From Nafulsella turpanensis ZLM-10 (GTDB lineage Bacteria > Bacteroidota > Bacteroidia > Cytophagales > Cyclobacteriaceae), in the NCBI RefSeq assembly GCF_000346615.1, contig NZ_ANNU01000037.1, forward strand, positions 24,076 to 88,075: a stretch of 64,000 nt of DNA, written 5' to 3'. The notes below the pieces were generated by a model. It did not search any database, had not been told where the DNA came from, and saw nothing but the letters and a program-made list of their open reading frames with translations. Both the position numbers and the translations under genes were made by a program. Below, piece after piece: positions 13,469 through 23,361 of this stretch (its first letter is position 1; each line of letters starts with the position of its first letter).

Positions 13469-15430
13469 ATGAAGTTAAGCCAGGATACGATACAGGAAAT
13501 TCAGAACAGGATAGAGATCGAGGAGGTGGTTTCCGATTTTGTGTCATTGAAGCGCAAAGGGCAAAACCTTTGGGCATGTTGTCCCTTCCACCAGGAGAAG
13601 TCTCCTTCTTTTTCGGTTTCGCCTGCCAAAGGAATCTTTAAGTGCTTTGGTTGTGGCAAGGCCGGCGATGCCATTACGTTTGTCATGGAAATTGAGGCAC
13701 TTAATTATGTGGAGGCGCTTAAATTTCTGGCTGGAAAGTACAGCATCGAAATTGAAGAAGAGGAGCAAACCGACGAGCAGCAGGCGGCTCATAACGAAAA
13801 AGAAAGTCTGCACATCGTACTGGGTTTTGCCGCCCGCTATTTTCAGGATATCCTGCGAAAACACCCCGAAGGGAAAAGTATTGGTTACAGCTATTTTAAG
13901 CAGCGGGGTTTTTCCGATCAGGTAATCGAGAAATTTGGCCTCGGCTATAGTCTCGAGGAGTGGGATGGTTTGATGAAAGCAGCCAAAGCAGAGGGCTTTA
14001 GTGAAGAGCTGCTGGAAAAAGCCGGGCTGGTTATCAGGAAAGACGACAAGCAAAATGGCGACCGCTTTTATGATCGCTTCCGGGGCAGGGTCATTTTCCC
14101 CATTCATACCGTCTCCGGTAAGCCTATTGCCTTCGGTGCACGAATATTAAAGCAGGAGAAAACAAAGAGCGGTAAGGCCGGGGCACGCCTGCCGGGACCT
14201 AAATACCTGAACTCTCCCGAAACAGCTGTCTATCATAAAAGCGATGTGCTGTACGGCATCAGCCAGGCTAAGCAGGCCATCCGGCAGCACGAAAACTGCT
14301 ATCTGGTAGAAGGATATACCGATGTGATTTCCCTGCACCTCTGCGGGGTGGAGAATGTGGTGGCTTCTTCGGGTACCTCGCTTACCGATGGTCAGATTCA
14401 GCTGATTGGCCGCTATGCCAAGCAGATTACGGTACTTTTTGATGGTGATCCGGCCGGTTTAAAAGCATCGCTTCGGGGCATAGACATGATCCTGGCCAGC
14501 GGGCTGCATGTAAAGGTAGTCGTGTTTCCGGAAGGAGAAGATCCGGACAGCTACAGTCAGAAGCTGGGCTCGACCGCCTTTCAGGAATACCTTCAAAAAG
14601 AGGCACAGGACTTCCTGAAATTCAAGACTGCTCTGTATGCAAAGGAAGCGGCCAACGATCCTATCCGGAAAGCCGAAACGGTGAAAGAGGTGGTGGCCAG
14701 CATTGCCAAAATTCCCGATCCTATCGAGCGGGCGGTTTACCTGAAGGAGTGCAGCAGCCTGCTCCAGATCAGTGAAGAGCTCCTGGTAAAGGAGCTGAAT
14801 CAGCTACACCGGAAAAAGCTGGCAAAAGAGGCAGGGGTAAAACAACTGTCACCCCCGCCGGAAGAGGAAACCCCATCCCGGCCTGTACTGGAAAAGGCCA
14901 CCACGGTCGACGAATCTCTTCAGCTTCAGGAGCGGGAAAGTATTCGGCTGTTGCTGAATTATGGCTTTAGCCAGATTGAGGAGAACTTTCAGCTGCACGA
15001 TTACCTGTTACAGGAAATTGAAGAACTTGAGTTTCAAACCCCCATTTATAAGGCCATTCTCCAGCAGTTTAAGGATAGGCTGGCGCAGGGGCAGGTTGTG
15101 GATGCACAATTTTTTATTCGCGAAGGTGCTCCCGAACTTCGCGAGGAAGTGGCAGGTTTGATTGTGGAAAAATATGATTTAAGCAATGTCTGGACAGAGC
15201 GGCATAATATTCATATTCCGCGGGAAGAGGATGTGCTCGACAAGGCCGTATTCCAGAATGTGGTTCGCCTGAAGTTCCGAACTATTCAGAAGCTGATTGG
15301 TCAAAACCTCCAGAAGCTGAAAGAAGCCAGTGAAGAGGAAGATATGCTGGAGTTTATGCAGGTACACCAAAGTCTGAAAAATGCAGAAATGGAACTCGCA
15401 AAGCTGTTGGGTATTGTTGTTTCGAAATAA
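13469..15430 (+). CDS. dnaG: DNA primase DnaG
   Basis: A 653-residue primase that makes RNA primers at the replication fork. The ATG at 13469 is chosen because the protein then begins MKLSQDTIQEIQNRIEI as in other primases. An in-frame ATG at 13424 would add 15 atypical residues. The CHC2 zinc finger uses Cys38, His41, Cys59 and Cys62. The Toprim core has LVEGYTDVISLH and LFDGDPAGLKAS, giving the Glu and Asp metal ligands. The C-terminal 200 residues form the helicase-binding region and contain a charged linker rich in Pro and Glu. Length is normal. It stands alone between mrp (divergent) and ribBA. Confidence 0.97.
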   Translation: MKLSQDTIQEIQNRIEIEEVVSDFVSLKRKGQNLWACCPFHQEKSPSFSVSPAKGIFKCFGCGKAGDAITFVMEIEALNYVEALKFLAGKYSIEIEEEEQTDEQQAAHNEKESLHIVLGFAARYFQDILRKHPEGKSIGYSYFKQRGFSDQVIEKFGLGYSLEEWDGLMKAAKAEGFSEELLEKAGLVIRKDDKQNGDRFYDRFRGRVIFPIHTVSGKPIAFGARILKQEKTKSGKAGARLPGPKYLNSPETAVYHKSDVLYGISQAKQAIRQHENCYLVEGYTDVISLHLCGVENVVASSGTSLTDGQIQLIGRYAKQITVLFDGDPAGLKASLRGIDMILASGLHVKVVVFPEGEDPDSYSQKLGSTAFQEYLQKEAQDFLKFKTALYAKEAANDPIRKAETVKEVVASIAKIPDPIERAVYLKECSSLLQISEELLVKELNQLHRKKLAKEAGVKQLSPPPEEETPSRPVLEKATTVDESLQLQERESIRLLLNYGFSQIEENFQLHDYLLQEIEELEFQTPIYKAILQQFKDRLAQGQVVDAQFFIREGAPELREEVAGLIVEKYDLSNVWTERHNIHIPREEDVLDKAVFQNVVRLKFRTIQKLIGQNLQKLKEASEEEDMLEFMQVHQSLKNAEMELAKLLGIVVSK

Positions 15431-15689
15431 ACTTCTTTATTTCAAACCATTCCCGAAATATATCCGTTCCATTTTATAAGGAAAGCATTTATTCTTTTGG
15501 TGTTTTGAACTGGTGCTTTTGTTGTGCGAAGAGCCTCCGGCGCAGCAGGGAGTACCCCTTCATATTTTTTGTCCATATCCATAAGAATTGGTATTTACCT
15601 CTTAACTTTGTAGGGTTATCCATTACAGCTAATGGAACGAAATGGACAAAAAATGCCCGCTCCAGGCAGGCGAAACGAAAAGGATTTAC
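15431..15689. other. Spacer between dnaG and ribBA
   Basis: About 260 nt. It contains a -7-like element TAACTTTG at 15603-15610, but no TTTG at the proper distance. I looked for an FMN riboswitch before this riboflavin gene and found no RFN-type conserved segments. Confidence 0.4.
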
Positions 15690-16916
15690 ATGAAGCAGGA
15701 AAGACTGCTCGACAGTATAGAAGAAGCTGTTGAGGCCATCAAAAACGGCGAAATTATTATTGTGGTTGATGATGAAGATCGTGAAAATGAAGGAGACTTT
15801 ATCTGTGCGGCGGAATGTGTAACGCCGCAGATCATCAACTTTATGGCAACCCACGGGCGCGGTCTTATTTGTGCCTCCATTGTGGAAGACCGCTGCGAAG
15901 AACTTGGCCTCGACCTGATGGTGGGCCGTAATACGGCTACTTTCGAGACGCCCTTTACCGTTTCTGTCGACCTGATTGGCCATGGGTGTACCACCGGTAT
16001 ATCTGCCAGTGACCGGGCTAAAACCATTAAAGCCCTGGTCGACCCGGCTACCAAACCGGAAGAGCTGGGGAAGCCAGGGCACGTTTTTCCGCTTAAGGCC
16101 AAGCGGGGAGGCGTACTCAGGCGTACGGGGCATACCGAGGCTGCCATTGATTTTGCCAGGCTGGCTGGCTTTCGCCCTGCCGGGGTACTGGTAGAGATCA
16201 TGAACGAAGACGGTACAATGGCCCGCCTGCCCGATCTTCGGAAAGTGGCCGACAGGCACAACCTAAAGCTGGTCTCTATAAAGGATCTGATTGCTTACCG
16301 CTTGAGGGAAGAAAGCCTGATTCAGCGTGAGATTATGGTAAATATGCCTACCAACTGGGGCGATTTTGAGCTGGTGGCTTACCGACAGTCTAACACCAAT
16401 GAAATGCACCTTGCCCTGGTAAAGGGGAGCTGGGAAAAAGATGAACCGGTACTGGTAAGGGTACACTCTTCCTGCGTTACCGGCGATATTTTTGGCTCCT
16501 GCCGCTGCGACTGTGGCCCTCAGCTGCACAGTGCCATGGATATGGTAAATAAGGCAGGTAAAGGCGTGGTTTTATATATGAACCAGGAAGGTAGAGGAAT
16601 TGGACTGTTAAATAAGCTGAAGGCTTACAAATTACAGGAGCAAGGATATGATACGGTACAGGCAAACCTGGAACTTGGCTTTAAAATGGATAACAGGGAT
16701 TATGGCGTAGGGGCACAAATTCTGCGCGACCTGAATATTTCGAAGATTCGTTTGATTTCGAATAATCCTAAAAAGCGGGCGGGACTTATCGGGTATGGTC
16801 TGGAAATAGTAGAAAGTGTGCCGGTGGAAATAGTGCCCAATGTGCATAATGAGAATTATCTCCGCACAAAACGGGATAAAATGGGACACACGATAATGAA
16901 GGATGATAAAACCTAA
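15690..16916 (+). CDS. ribBA: Bifunctional 3,4-dihydroxy-2-butanone 4-phosphate synthase / GTP cyclohydrolase II
   Basis: A 408-residue two-domain enzyme supplying both precursors of riboflavin. The N-terminal RibB domain (about 1-200) has [12 protein letters not shown] (metal-binding acidic loop) and HGRGLICA, and converts ribulose 5-phosphate. The C-terminal RibA domain (about 205-408) has [18 protein letters not shown] with the zinc cysteines, and NQEGRGIGL. It opens the GTP imidazole ring. Start 15690 gives the family-typical opening [17 protein letters not shown]. An ATG at 15642 would add 16 residues. No other rib gene is nearby, so the pathway is dispersed. Confidence 0.96.
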   Translation: MKQERLLDSIEEAVEAIKNGEIIIVVDDEDRENEGDFICAAECVTPQIINFMATHGRGLICASIVEDRCEELGLDLMVGRNTATFETPFTVSVDLIGHGCTTGISASDRAKTIKALVDPATKPEELGKPGHVFPLKAKRGGVLRRTGHTEAAIDFARLAGFRPAGVLVEIMNEDGTMARLPDLRKVADRHNLKLVSIKDLIAYRLREESLIQREIMVNMPTNWGDFELVAYRQSNTNEMHLALVKGSWEKDEPVLVRVHSSCVTGDIFGSCRCDCGPQLHSAMDMVNKAGKGVVLYMNQEGRGIGLLNKLKAYKLQEQGYDTVQANLELGFKMDNRDYGVGAQILRDLNISKIRLISNNPKKRAGLIGYGLEIVESVPVEIVPNVHNENYLRTKRDKMGHTIMKDDKT

Positions 16917-16939
16917 CGATTAGTAGCCACTTTTTAAAT

Positions 16940-17557
16940 ATGAAAACTTTTTTAACTTTTACCTTTAGCCTGATTTTTACTTTTTATGCTCAGGCACAAA
17001 TTTTTCCTTCCGAAATCTGGCACCCCGGCGAGGCGGTGCTGATTACTGGCGATACGCTGGAAGGACTGATAAAGTATGATCTGGAAAAAGATGCCATACA
17101 GCTGAAGCTGGCCAGTGATAAGGTGCAGGCTTACAGCGCACAAAAGCTTTTCTATTTTAAACTGTACGATGCCGGTATTAAAGGATACCGGCATTTTTAT
17201 TCTCTACCCCTGCAGGTAAACCGCCATTATTCCGTGCCAATGTTATTTGAGGTGCTGTATGAAGGAAGGCTGACTTTACTGGCACGTGAAAAGATTGTGC
17301 AGGCAGAAAATATGGAGAAGGTAACAGATTTGAGCCTTCTGCCCAATGATACCCGCCTGCTGCTTGCTTTTGACTTCTTCTTCCTGGAGAAAGACGGCAC
17401 CATTCGCTCCTATGAGCCTAAAAGGCGGCGCCTGCTTTCCATTATGGATCGGAAATATAAAGAGGTGAAAAAATACATTCGGCGCAATAAGCTTCGGCAC
17501 GACGAAATGAGCGATCTGGTACGGATTACCGCCTACTATAATGCACTGGGCGAATAG
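16940..17557 (+). CDS. Exported hypothetical protein
   Basis: 205 residues with a clear N-terminal signal peptide (MKTFLTFTFSLIFTFYAQAQ). The mature part starts with IFPSEIWHPGEAVLITGDTLEG and looks beta-rich until about residue 150. A basic segment with KRRRL and KKYIRRNK follows towards the C terminus. No T9SS domain, lipobox or catalytic motif is visible. It should be periplasmic or outer-membrane associated. It lies 23 nt after ribBA and could be co-transcribed, although I see no functional tie. I do not recognise a named family. Confidence 0.75.
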   Translation: MKTFLTFTFSLIFTFYAQAQIFPSEIWHPGEAVLITGDTLEGLIKYDLEKDAIQLKLASDKVQAYSAQKLFYFKLYDAGIKGYRHFYSLPLQVNRHYSVPMLFEVLYEGRLTLLAREKIVQAENMEKVTDLSLLPNDTRLLLAFDFFFLEKDGTIRSYEPKRRRLLSIMDRKYKEVKKYIRRNKLRHDEMSDLVRITAYYNALGE

Positions 17558-17658
17558 CACGCATCCTTTTGCTGCCGTTTAGGCGAGCCTCTCTTTCTGC
17601 TCTGGCTGGATGCTGCAGTTATTTCTTTCGCAAAGCCTGATATTGATGGTGAAAAAGC

Positions 17659-17688
17659 TTTGATCCAAAGCTGATATGCCGATATTTG
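17659..17688 (+). promoter_or_regulatory. Possible promoter of surE
   Basis: TTTG (17659-17662), 18 nt, then GATATTTG (17681-17688), one mismatch from TAnnTTTG. The surE ATG lies 20 nt further on. Confidence 0.4.
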
Positions 17689-17708
17689 CCATCTGAAAAA
17701 AAAGATTT

Positions 17709-18479
17709 ATGGCAAAACCCCTCATACTTGTTTCTAACGACGATGGCATTACCGCCCCGGGCATCCGTACCCTGGTGAACCTGATGAAGCAGATTGGTGA
17801 AGTAGTAGTGGTGGCTCCGGATAGCCCGCAATCTGGTATGGGCCATGCGATTACCATTGGCAACACCCTTCGTTTATATAAAGCAGATATTTTTGAAGAT
17901 GTAGTCGCTTATAAATGCTCAGGCACCCCGGCCGATTGTGTAAAGCTGGCTAAACATTATGTGCTGAAAGACAGGAAACCCGACCTGGTGGTGAGTGGCA
18001 TTAACCATGGCAGCAATACCTCCATCAGTGTGCTTTATTCCGGTACTATGTCGGCAGCCATTGAAGGCGCCATTGAAGGAATGCCGGCTATCGGTTTTTC
18101 TTTGTGCGACTATGATCCGGAGGCTGATTTTTCTCACACCCATGAAATTGTACTGAAGGTTTGTGAGCAGGTGCTGAAAAACGGAATGCCTAAAGGCGTG
18201 GCATTAAATGTAAATTTCCCACCTAAAAGAAATGAAAATATAAAGGGAATAAAAGTATGCCGGCAGGCAAGAGCCAAGTGGCAGGAGGATTTCGATGAGC
18301 GATTCGACCCCAACGGTCGCCGTTATTTCTGGCTGGCAGGCAACTTCGTTAATTTCGATAAAGGGGAAGATAATGATGAGTGGGCCATTGCCAACAACTA
18401 CGCTTCTCTCGTTCCGGTGCAGTTTGATATGACGGCCCACCACGCCATCAGCGAAATTAATAAGGACTGGGATTTATAA
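17709..18479 (+). CDS. surE: 5'/3'-nucleotidase SurE
   Basis: 256 residues of a metal-dependent nucleoside-monophosphate phosphatase. The N-terminal VSNDDGITAPGI holds the metal ligands Asp11 and Asp12. SPQSGMGHAIT supplies the phosphate-binding Ser, and VVSGINHGSNTS supplies the metal-binding Asn. GTPADCVKLA is also typical. SurE dephosphorylates nucleotides in the cytosol and is linked to stationary-phase survival in other bacteria. It is normally found with pcm or umpG, which are not here. It is convergent with priA, 125 nt away. Confidence 0.96.
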   Translation: MAKPLILVSNDDGITAPGIRTLVNLMKQIGEVVVVAPDSPQSGMGHAITIGNTLRLYKADIFEDVVAYKCSGTPADCVKLAKHYVLKDRKPDLVVSGINHGSNTSISVLYSGTMSAAIEGAIEGMPAIGFSLCDYDPEADFSHTHEIVLKVCEQVLKNGMPKGVALNVNFPPKRNENIKGIKVCRQARAKWQEDFDERFDPNGRRYFWLAGNFVNFDKGEDNDEWAIANNYASLVPVQFDMTAHHAISEINKDWDL

Positions 18480-18604
18480 GAGTGATTGCCTTCTGAGCCT
18501 TTAACGGGCGGGAGCCTGTGAAGACACCTTCTTCTGAAGCTGTTGGAGTCAGGTAGGGAGGAGAGAACTCTTCCTGCAGGCCATTATCTTTTCGTACTGC
18601 ACCC

Positions 18605-21121
18605 TTAATAAGGGTCTACATCGGCCACTATTTCCGTTTTTTTGAAATCTTTATCGGCGGTGAGTTTCTGGCAGCTTTCTGTCAAAAACTCCTTTACGCC
18701 CTGAATGTCGATGTTCTGGCGCTCCAGTTTAATGTGAATGTTCATCAGGTAAAGGCCCCGGATGCGCCCTACCAGTGGTTCTTCCGGCCCCAGTACCCGC
18801 TCTTCGCCTAATTTCTTCTTCAGGTAAGCGGTTAAGGCATGGGCTGCCTTTTCTACCATTTCTTTTTCCGGATTCTTTACCACCAGCCTGATCAGGCGGC
18901 TGAAAGGAGGATAAAAGAACTGTTCTCTTTCCGCAATCTCTTCCTGGTAAAGCCCCTCAAAGTCTCCTTTAAGAATTTTGTGCAGGATGGGCTGCTCCAC
19001 ATTGCTGGTCTGGATAATGACCTGGCCCGGAATTTCTCCGCGGCCAGCACGACCACTCACCTGCGTAATGAGCTGGAAAGTGCGCTCGTGGGAGCGGAAG
19101 TCGGGGAAGTGAATCATCCGGTCGGCATCAAATACCCCCACCAGGCTTACCCGCTCAAAATCCAGACCCTTGCTCACCATTTGAGTACCTACCAGTATAT
19201 CTATCTTTCCATCTTCAAAATCATCAATTATTGTCTGGTAGCTGTTTTTACGGCGGGTGGTATCGAGGTCCATGCGCTGCACATTGCCTTCCGGCACCAG
19301 CAGGCGAATACTTTCTTCGAGCTTTTCGGTGCCGTAGCCAATTGTTTTTATTTTGTGCGAACCACAGGCAGGGCAGGAGGTGGGTACATAGTCTTTATGC
19401 CCGCAATAGTGGCAGCGGAGCTCGTTAGAGTACATATGGTAGGTAAGGCTTACGGCACAGCTGTTGCACTTGGGAATCCAGCTGCATTCCTCGCAATTAA
19501 GGTAAGGTGCATATCCACGGCGGTTCTGGAATATGATGGCCTGTTCTCCCCGCTTAACCGCGGCCTGCATTTCCTGCACCAGTTGTTCGCTGAACATGGC
19601 CTTAAGTGTCTTGTGCTTTTGGGCAATCCGGGTATCGGCCAGCTTTAATTCCGGCAGACGGGCATCGCCAAAGCGCTGATTCAGCTCTACCAGCCCGTAT
19701 TTGCCCTGGCGGGCCTGGTAGTAGGTCTCAACGGATGGAGTAGCAGATCCAAGCAGTGTTTTGGCTTTATGCAGTCGCGAAAGTACCAGGGCGGTGTCGC
19801 GCGCATGGTAGCGGGGAGCCGGATCGTACTGCTTATAAGAAGTCTCATGCTCCTCATCGACAATAATAAGCCCGAGATTGTCAAACGGGAGGAAAACGGA
19901 GGAGCGCACCCCTACAATTAAGGGAAATTTTTCGCTGATGACCCCCTGCCATACTTCCACTCTTTCATTATCGGAAAAGCGGCTGTGGTAAACGCCCATT
20001 TTATCGCCAAACACCTTCTTCAGGCGGCTTACAATCTGGGTGGTCAGGGCAATTTCGGGTAAAAGGTAGAGGACCTGGCTGCCGCTTTCCAGCGCCTGTT
20101 CTATCAGGTGGATGTATATCTCTGTTTTACCACTGCCGGTAATGCCGTGTAGTAAAACAATATCTTTACTTTCGAAATGGTGCAGAATTTCATCTTTGGC
20201 CCTTTGTTGCTCACTATTGAGATCAATGGTGGGCTTTTCGTAAGAAGAAGGTAAAATAAAGCGGGGAATGACCTGCTCAAATTCTTCAAAAACTCCATTT
20301 TTAATGAGGGTCCGCACCGAAGAGGGAGAGCTTGGCCCCTGTACCAGCTGACTTTTTTCTATCCCTTCTTCATTGCAGTCGGGGTTCTGGTGTACCGGAC
20401 AAAGACGCAGGAAGTGCAGGAGCGCATCGCTTTGTTTTGGCTGCTTTTCCAACTCGGCAAACAGCGCTTCCAGTTTTTCTTTATTGCCTGCATACTGCGG
20501 GTGAAGGCGTATTTTCTTTGCTTTTTTAGGTTTGTACTTGTCCTTTACCTCTTCGAATAATATGATGGCCTCCTTGGCAATGAGCTGCTTAAAGAGGTTG
20601 TAGAGGGTTTTCTGTTCCAGAAGCCCCTCTGCTTCGGCATAGGTAAGACTGTCTTTTTCTGCAAGGGCCGCTAAAAGTTTTTCTTCCTTTTCATTAAAGG
20701 TATAGGGGGAGCTGCCCGGGTCGAAATCCGGGTGCAGCTGAATCTGGGACTGGCTGTTCAGCTTCAGGCCACTGGGCATGGCAACATTCAGCACCTCGCC
20801 GGGGGTGCACATATAATAAGAGGCCATCCATTTAAAAAGCGAAAGCTGTACAGGCTTTACAATGGGCGCATCGTCCATTACCTCCAGCAGGTAACGGGCA
20901 TCGTAATCAGTAGGTGCCTTGCTGGTTACAGAATCAACTATGCCCGTCAGGATTTTCTTTTTTCCGAACTGAACAATGACCCGGCTGCCGGAAAGTACCT
21001 GCCCGTTTAACTGCCGGGGAATCCGGTAGGTAAAGAGCTTAGGAATAGGAACAGGAAGTAACACATTACAGAAGAGTGTTTCAGGTTCGCTATAAGGGCT
21101 GTTTTGGAATTCCAGATTCAT
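18605..21121 (-). CDS. priA: Primosomal replication-restart helicase PriA
   Basis: 838 residues of the 3'-5' helicase that reloads the replisome at stalled forks. The N-terminal DNA-binding domain covers about 1-200. Walker A is HGITGSGKTEIY and the Walker B box is IIVDEEHETSYKQ. A zinc-binding insert follows with cysteines in NCEECSWIPKCNSCAV and RCHYCGHKDYVPTSCPACGS (eight Cys), then LVGTQMVSKGLDF and QVSGRAGRG (helicase motifs V and VI). Length is somewhat above the E. coli protein (732), from extra sequence at about 150-290. The upstream spacer (21122-21327) holds inverted heptamer arrays. Confidence 0.96.
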   Translation of the reverse strand: MNLEFQNSPYSEPETLFCNVLLPVPIPKLFTYRIPRQLNGQVLSGSRVIVQFGKKKILTGIVDSVTSKAPTDYDARYLLEVMDDAPIVKPVQLSLFKWMASYYMCTPGEVLNVAMPSGLKLNSQSQIQLHPDFDPGSSPYTFNEKEEKLLAALAEKDSLTYAEAEGLLEQKTLYNLFKQLIAKEAIILFEEVKDKYKPKKAKKIRLHPQYAGNKEKLEALFAELEKQPKQSDALLHFLRLCPVHQNPDCNEEGIEKSQLVQGPSSPSSVRTLIKNGVFEEFEQVIPRFILPSSYEKPTIDLNSEQQRAKDEILHHFESKDIVLLHGITGSGKTEIYIHLIEQALESGSQVLYLLPEIALTTQIVSRLKKVFGDKMGVYHSRFSDNERVEVWQGVISEKFPLIVGVRSSVFLPFDNLGLIIVDEEHETSYKQYDPAPRYHARDTALVLSRLHKAKTLLGSATPSVETYYQARQGKYGLVELNQRFGDARLPELKLADTRIAQKHKTLKAMFSEQLVQEMQAAVKRGEQAIIFQNRRGYAPYLNCEECSWIPKCNSCAVSLTYHMYSNELRCHYCGHKDYVPTSCPACGSHKIKTIGYGTEKLEESIRLLVPEGNVQRMDLDTTRRKNSYQTIIDDFEDGKIDILVGTQMVSKGLDFERVSLVGVFDADRMIHFPDFRSHERTFQLITQVSGRAGRGEIPGQVIIQTSNVEQPILHKILKGDFEGLYQEEIAEREQFFYPPFSRLIRLVVKNPEKEMVEKAAHALTAYLKKKLGEERVLGPEEPLVGRIRGLYLMNIHIKLERQNIDIQGVKEFLTESCQKLTADKDFKKTEIVADVDPY

Positions 21122-21130
21122 ATTTTTTAA

Positions 21131-21172
21131 GAAGACGGGAGACGTGAGATTTAAGATAGGAGATGGAGAACA
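21131..21172 (-). repeat. Degenerate heptamer array, left arm
   Basis: Six units in strict 7-nt phase: GAAGACG, GGAGACG, TGAGATT, TAAGATA, GGAGATG, GAGAACA. The first five share a central RAGAY core; the last is divergent. The array runs inversely to the one at 21253-21301. Confidence 0.65.
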
Positions 21173-21252
21173 GCTGGCTTGTATAGGGAGAAAAGCTTTT
21201 GCCCCCTATTAAGAAGACTTTGTTCCTCTATTAATGATTCATGATATTTTTT

Positions 21253-21301
21253 TGGTCTATTCCATCTTCTCAAGTCTCTTGTCTCCTGTCTCAAATCCAG
21301 T
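21253..21301 (+). repeat. Degenerate heptamer array, right arm
   Basis: GTCTC-like cores start at 21267, 21274, 21281 and 21288, exactly 7 nt apart, with a weaker copy at 21295. The reverse complement aligns with the array at 21131-21172, so the two could pair across about 80 nt. Confidence 0.65.
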
Positions 21302-21327
21302 ACATGAAGCTTAAAGTTAGTCCATTT

Positions 21328-23361
21328 CTACAACAATTCAAGAGCCTCTTTAGGGCTGAACACCGGCCGCTGGCAGCTTTGGTTATAGCAGACATAAATG
21401 GTGGTGCGCCCCTCCTGTGCCGGGCGGTTTTCGAGCAGGGGAAGACCCCCTTCCTGTTCTGCGGCACAAATTACTTTATTCGGGTGATACTGCTGCTGGT
21501 TAATGGCCTGGGCAAAGGCTTTATAATCCGGACCCACGATGGCAATTTCTGCCGTAGGTTTGCTCAGTTGGGTAAGGAGGCTCGCCCAGTAGGTGAAATA
21601 TTGTGGCTCTGCAATGAGCAGCTTCTCGACGGAAGCCACCATTTCTTTGGCTATCTTCTGGTATTTCTGCACATCGAGCAAAAGACCCAGCCGATAAAGG
21701 TTAGTGGCCATGGCCGCATTGGAAGCAGGAATTACATTGTCGAATATTTCCTTCTTTCGGGCAATCAGCTGTTCGCTGCTATCGTCGGTATAGAAGAAGA
21801 GTTTTTCATCTTCGTCCCAGAAATGGTGCAGGCAATATTTCACAAGCTTTTTAGCTTTATAAAGCCAGTTTTCGTCAAAACTAACTTCGTATAAACGGAT
21901 GTACCCCTGAATGATAAAAGCATAATCATCCAGGTAGGCCCGGATGCCGGACTTGCCGTTTTTAAAGTTGCGCATCAGTCCTTCTTCCTGCTGCAGGTGC
22001 TGGTCGAGAAATTGTGCGTTTTGAAGGGCTAACTGCAGAAAGCTCTCCTCTCCGAAAGCTGCATAGGCATCGGCCAGTCCTGTTAGCATTAAGCCGTTCC
22101 AGCCGGCGAGGATTTTATCGTCAAGGCCAGGGCGAATTCTTTTTTCCCGTGCTTTTAAGAGCTTTCGGCCTGCTTCCTCAATTAACTGTTCCAGCGTATC
22201 TTCTTCCAGTTCGTACTTTTGAGCGAAGGACTGCAGGCTCTCGCGCCGGTGGAGTATGTTTTTGCCCGGCTCCCAGTTTCCGCCCTCTTCCAGGTTGTAG
22301 AAATCGCTGAACAAATCGGCTTCATCGCCTAAAATCTGTTCAACTTCCTCCATTGTCCAGCAGTAGAACTTACCTTCTTCCCCTTCGCTGTCGGCGTCGA
22401 GGGCAGCATAAAAGCCTCCTTCAGGGCTCAGCATTTCCCGTCTGGCCCATCCAATGGTCTGGTAAACCACTTTTTTGAAGAGAGGGTCTTTTGTGGCGGT
22501 GTAAGCTTCAGCATAAAGACTCAGGAGCTGGCCGTTGTCGTATAGCATTTTTTCGAAGTGGGGAGCAAACCAGTCGGCATCGACCGAGTAGCGGGCAAAG
22601 CCTCCTCCAATTTGGTCATATATGCCGCCCCAGGCCATTTCGGTGAGGGTGAGTTTTGCCTGCTCCAGCGCCTCCTGCTCTCCGGTAGCGGCCCGGTAGC
22701 GAAGGAGGAAGAGCCAGTGGCTTGGCATCGGGAATTTGGGTGCACGATTGAGTCCTCCCTTCTTTTTGTCGAAGCTTTTAGAAAACTTCTGGTAAAGCTT
22801 TTTGAGTACCTCCTCGCTTACTTCAAACGGATTGCCGGGTACAAGCCCATACTTCTGGCTATCGGACAGCGCCAGGGCCTGGGTGAATTTATGGGCCGAT
22901 TCTTCCAGGTCGGAACGGTTATTTTTAAAAGCCTGGGCTACATTGCGGAGCAGCTGCATCCAGCTTTCCCGGGGGAAGTAGGTGCCGCCGTAAAAAGGTT
23001 TTTGCTGAGGGGTCAGAAAGGCGTTAAGGGGCCAGCCACCCTGCAGGCCCATAGCCTGTATGGCATCCATGTAAATCTGGTCTACATCGGGCCGTTCTTC
23101 GCGGTCTACCTTTATACAGATGTAGTGTTCATTCATGAGGCGCGCCACTTCATCATCTTCGAAAGATTCGCGCTCCATTACATGGCACCAATGACAGGCG
23201 GAGTAGCCAATGCTGAGGATAATGGGTTTATCTTCCTCCTTCGCCCGATCCAGGGCTTCTTCGCCCCACGGGTACCAGTCTACCGGGTTGTGCTGGTGTT
23301 GCAGCAGGTAAGGGCTGCTGGACTGGGCAAGGCGGTTGGTATGTGTATGCTGGCTGCTCAT
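21328..23361 (-). CDS. DUF255 thioredoxin-fold / glycoside-hydrolase-like protein (YyaL, SPATA20 family)
   Basis: 677 residues. The first 160 form a thioredoxin-like domain with [14 protein letters not shown] (CxxC at Cys56 and Cys59). The rest resembles an alpha/alpha barrel of the six-hairpin glycosidase or N-acylglucosamine 2-epimerase type, with [17 protein letters not shown] and [11 protein letters not shown]. The protein is widely conserved from bacteria to animals, but its biochemical role is not established. There is no signal peptide. It overlaps the upstream GSCFA gene by 4 nt (ATGA), so the two are translationally coupled. Confidence 0.92.
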   Translation of the reverse strand: MSSQHTHTNRLAQSSSPYLLQHQHNPVDWYPWGEEALDRAKEEDKPIILSIGYSACHWCHVMERESFEDDEVARLMNEHYICIKVDREERPDVDQIYMDAIQAMGLQGGWPLNAFLTPQQKPFYGGTYFPRESWMQLLRNVAQAFKNNRSDLEESAHKFTQALALSDSQKYGLVPGNPFEVSEEVLKKLYQKFSKSFDKKKGGLNRAPKFPMPSHWLFLLRYRAATGEQEALEQAKLTLTEMAWGGIYDQIGGGFARYSVDADWFAPHFEKMLYDNGQLLSLYAEAYTATKDPLFKKVVYQTIGWARREMLSPEGGFYAALDADSEGEEGKFYCWTMEEVEQILGDEADLFSDFYNLEEGGNWEPGKNILHRRESLQSFAQKYELEEDTLEQLIEEAGRKLLKAREKRIRPGLDDKILAGWNGLMLTGLADAYAAFGEESFLQLALQNAQFLDQHLQQEEGLMRNFKNGKSGIRAYLDDYAFIIQGYIRLYEVSFDENWLYKAKKLVKYCLHHFWDEDEKLFFYTDDSSEQLIARKKEIFDNVIPASNAAMATNLYRLGLLLDVQKYQKIAKEMVASVEKLLIAEPQYFTYWASLLTQLSKPTAEIAIVGPDYKAFAQAINQQQYHPNKVICAAEQEGGLPLLENRPAQEGRTTIYVCYNQSCQRPVFSPKEALELL

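Noticed and set aside
15431..15689. Possible FMN riboswitch before ribBA
   Set aside because: The conserved RFN segments are not present; the spacer shows no matching multi-stem layout.
15489..16259. 256-codon frame on the minus strand opposite ribBA
   Set aside because: It lies mostly antisense to a clearly conserved enzyme gene and has no family features.
18839..19648. 269-codon frame on the plus strand inside priA
   Set aside because: Shadow of priA; the zinc and helicase motifs on the other strand are unambiguous.
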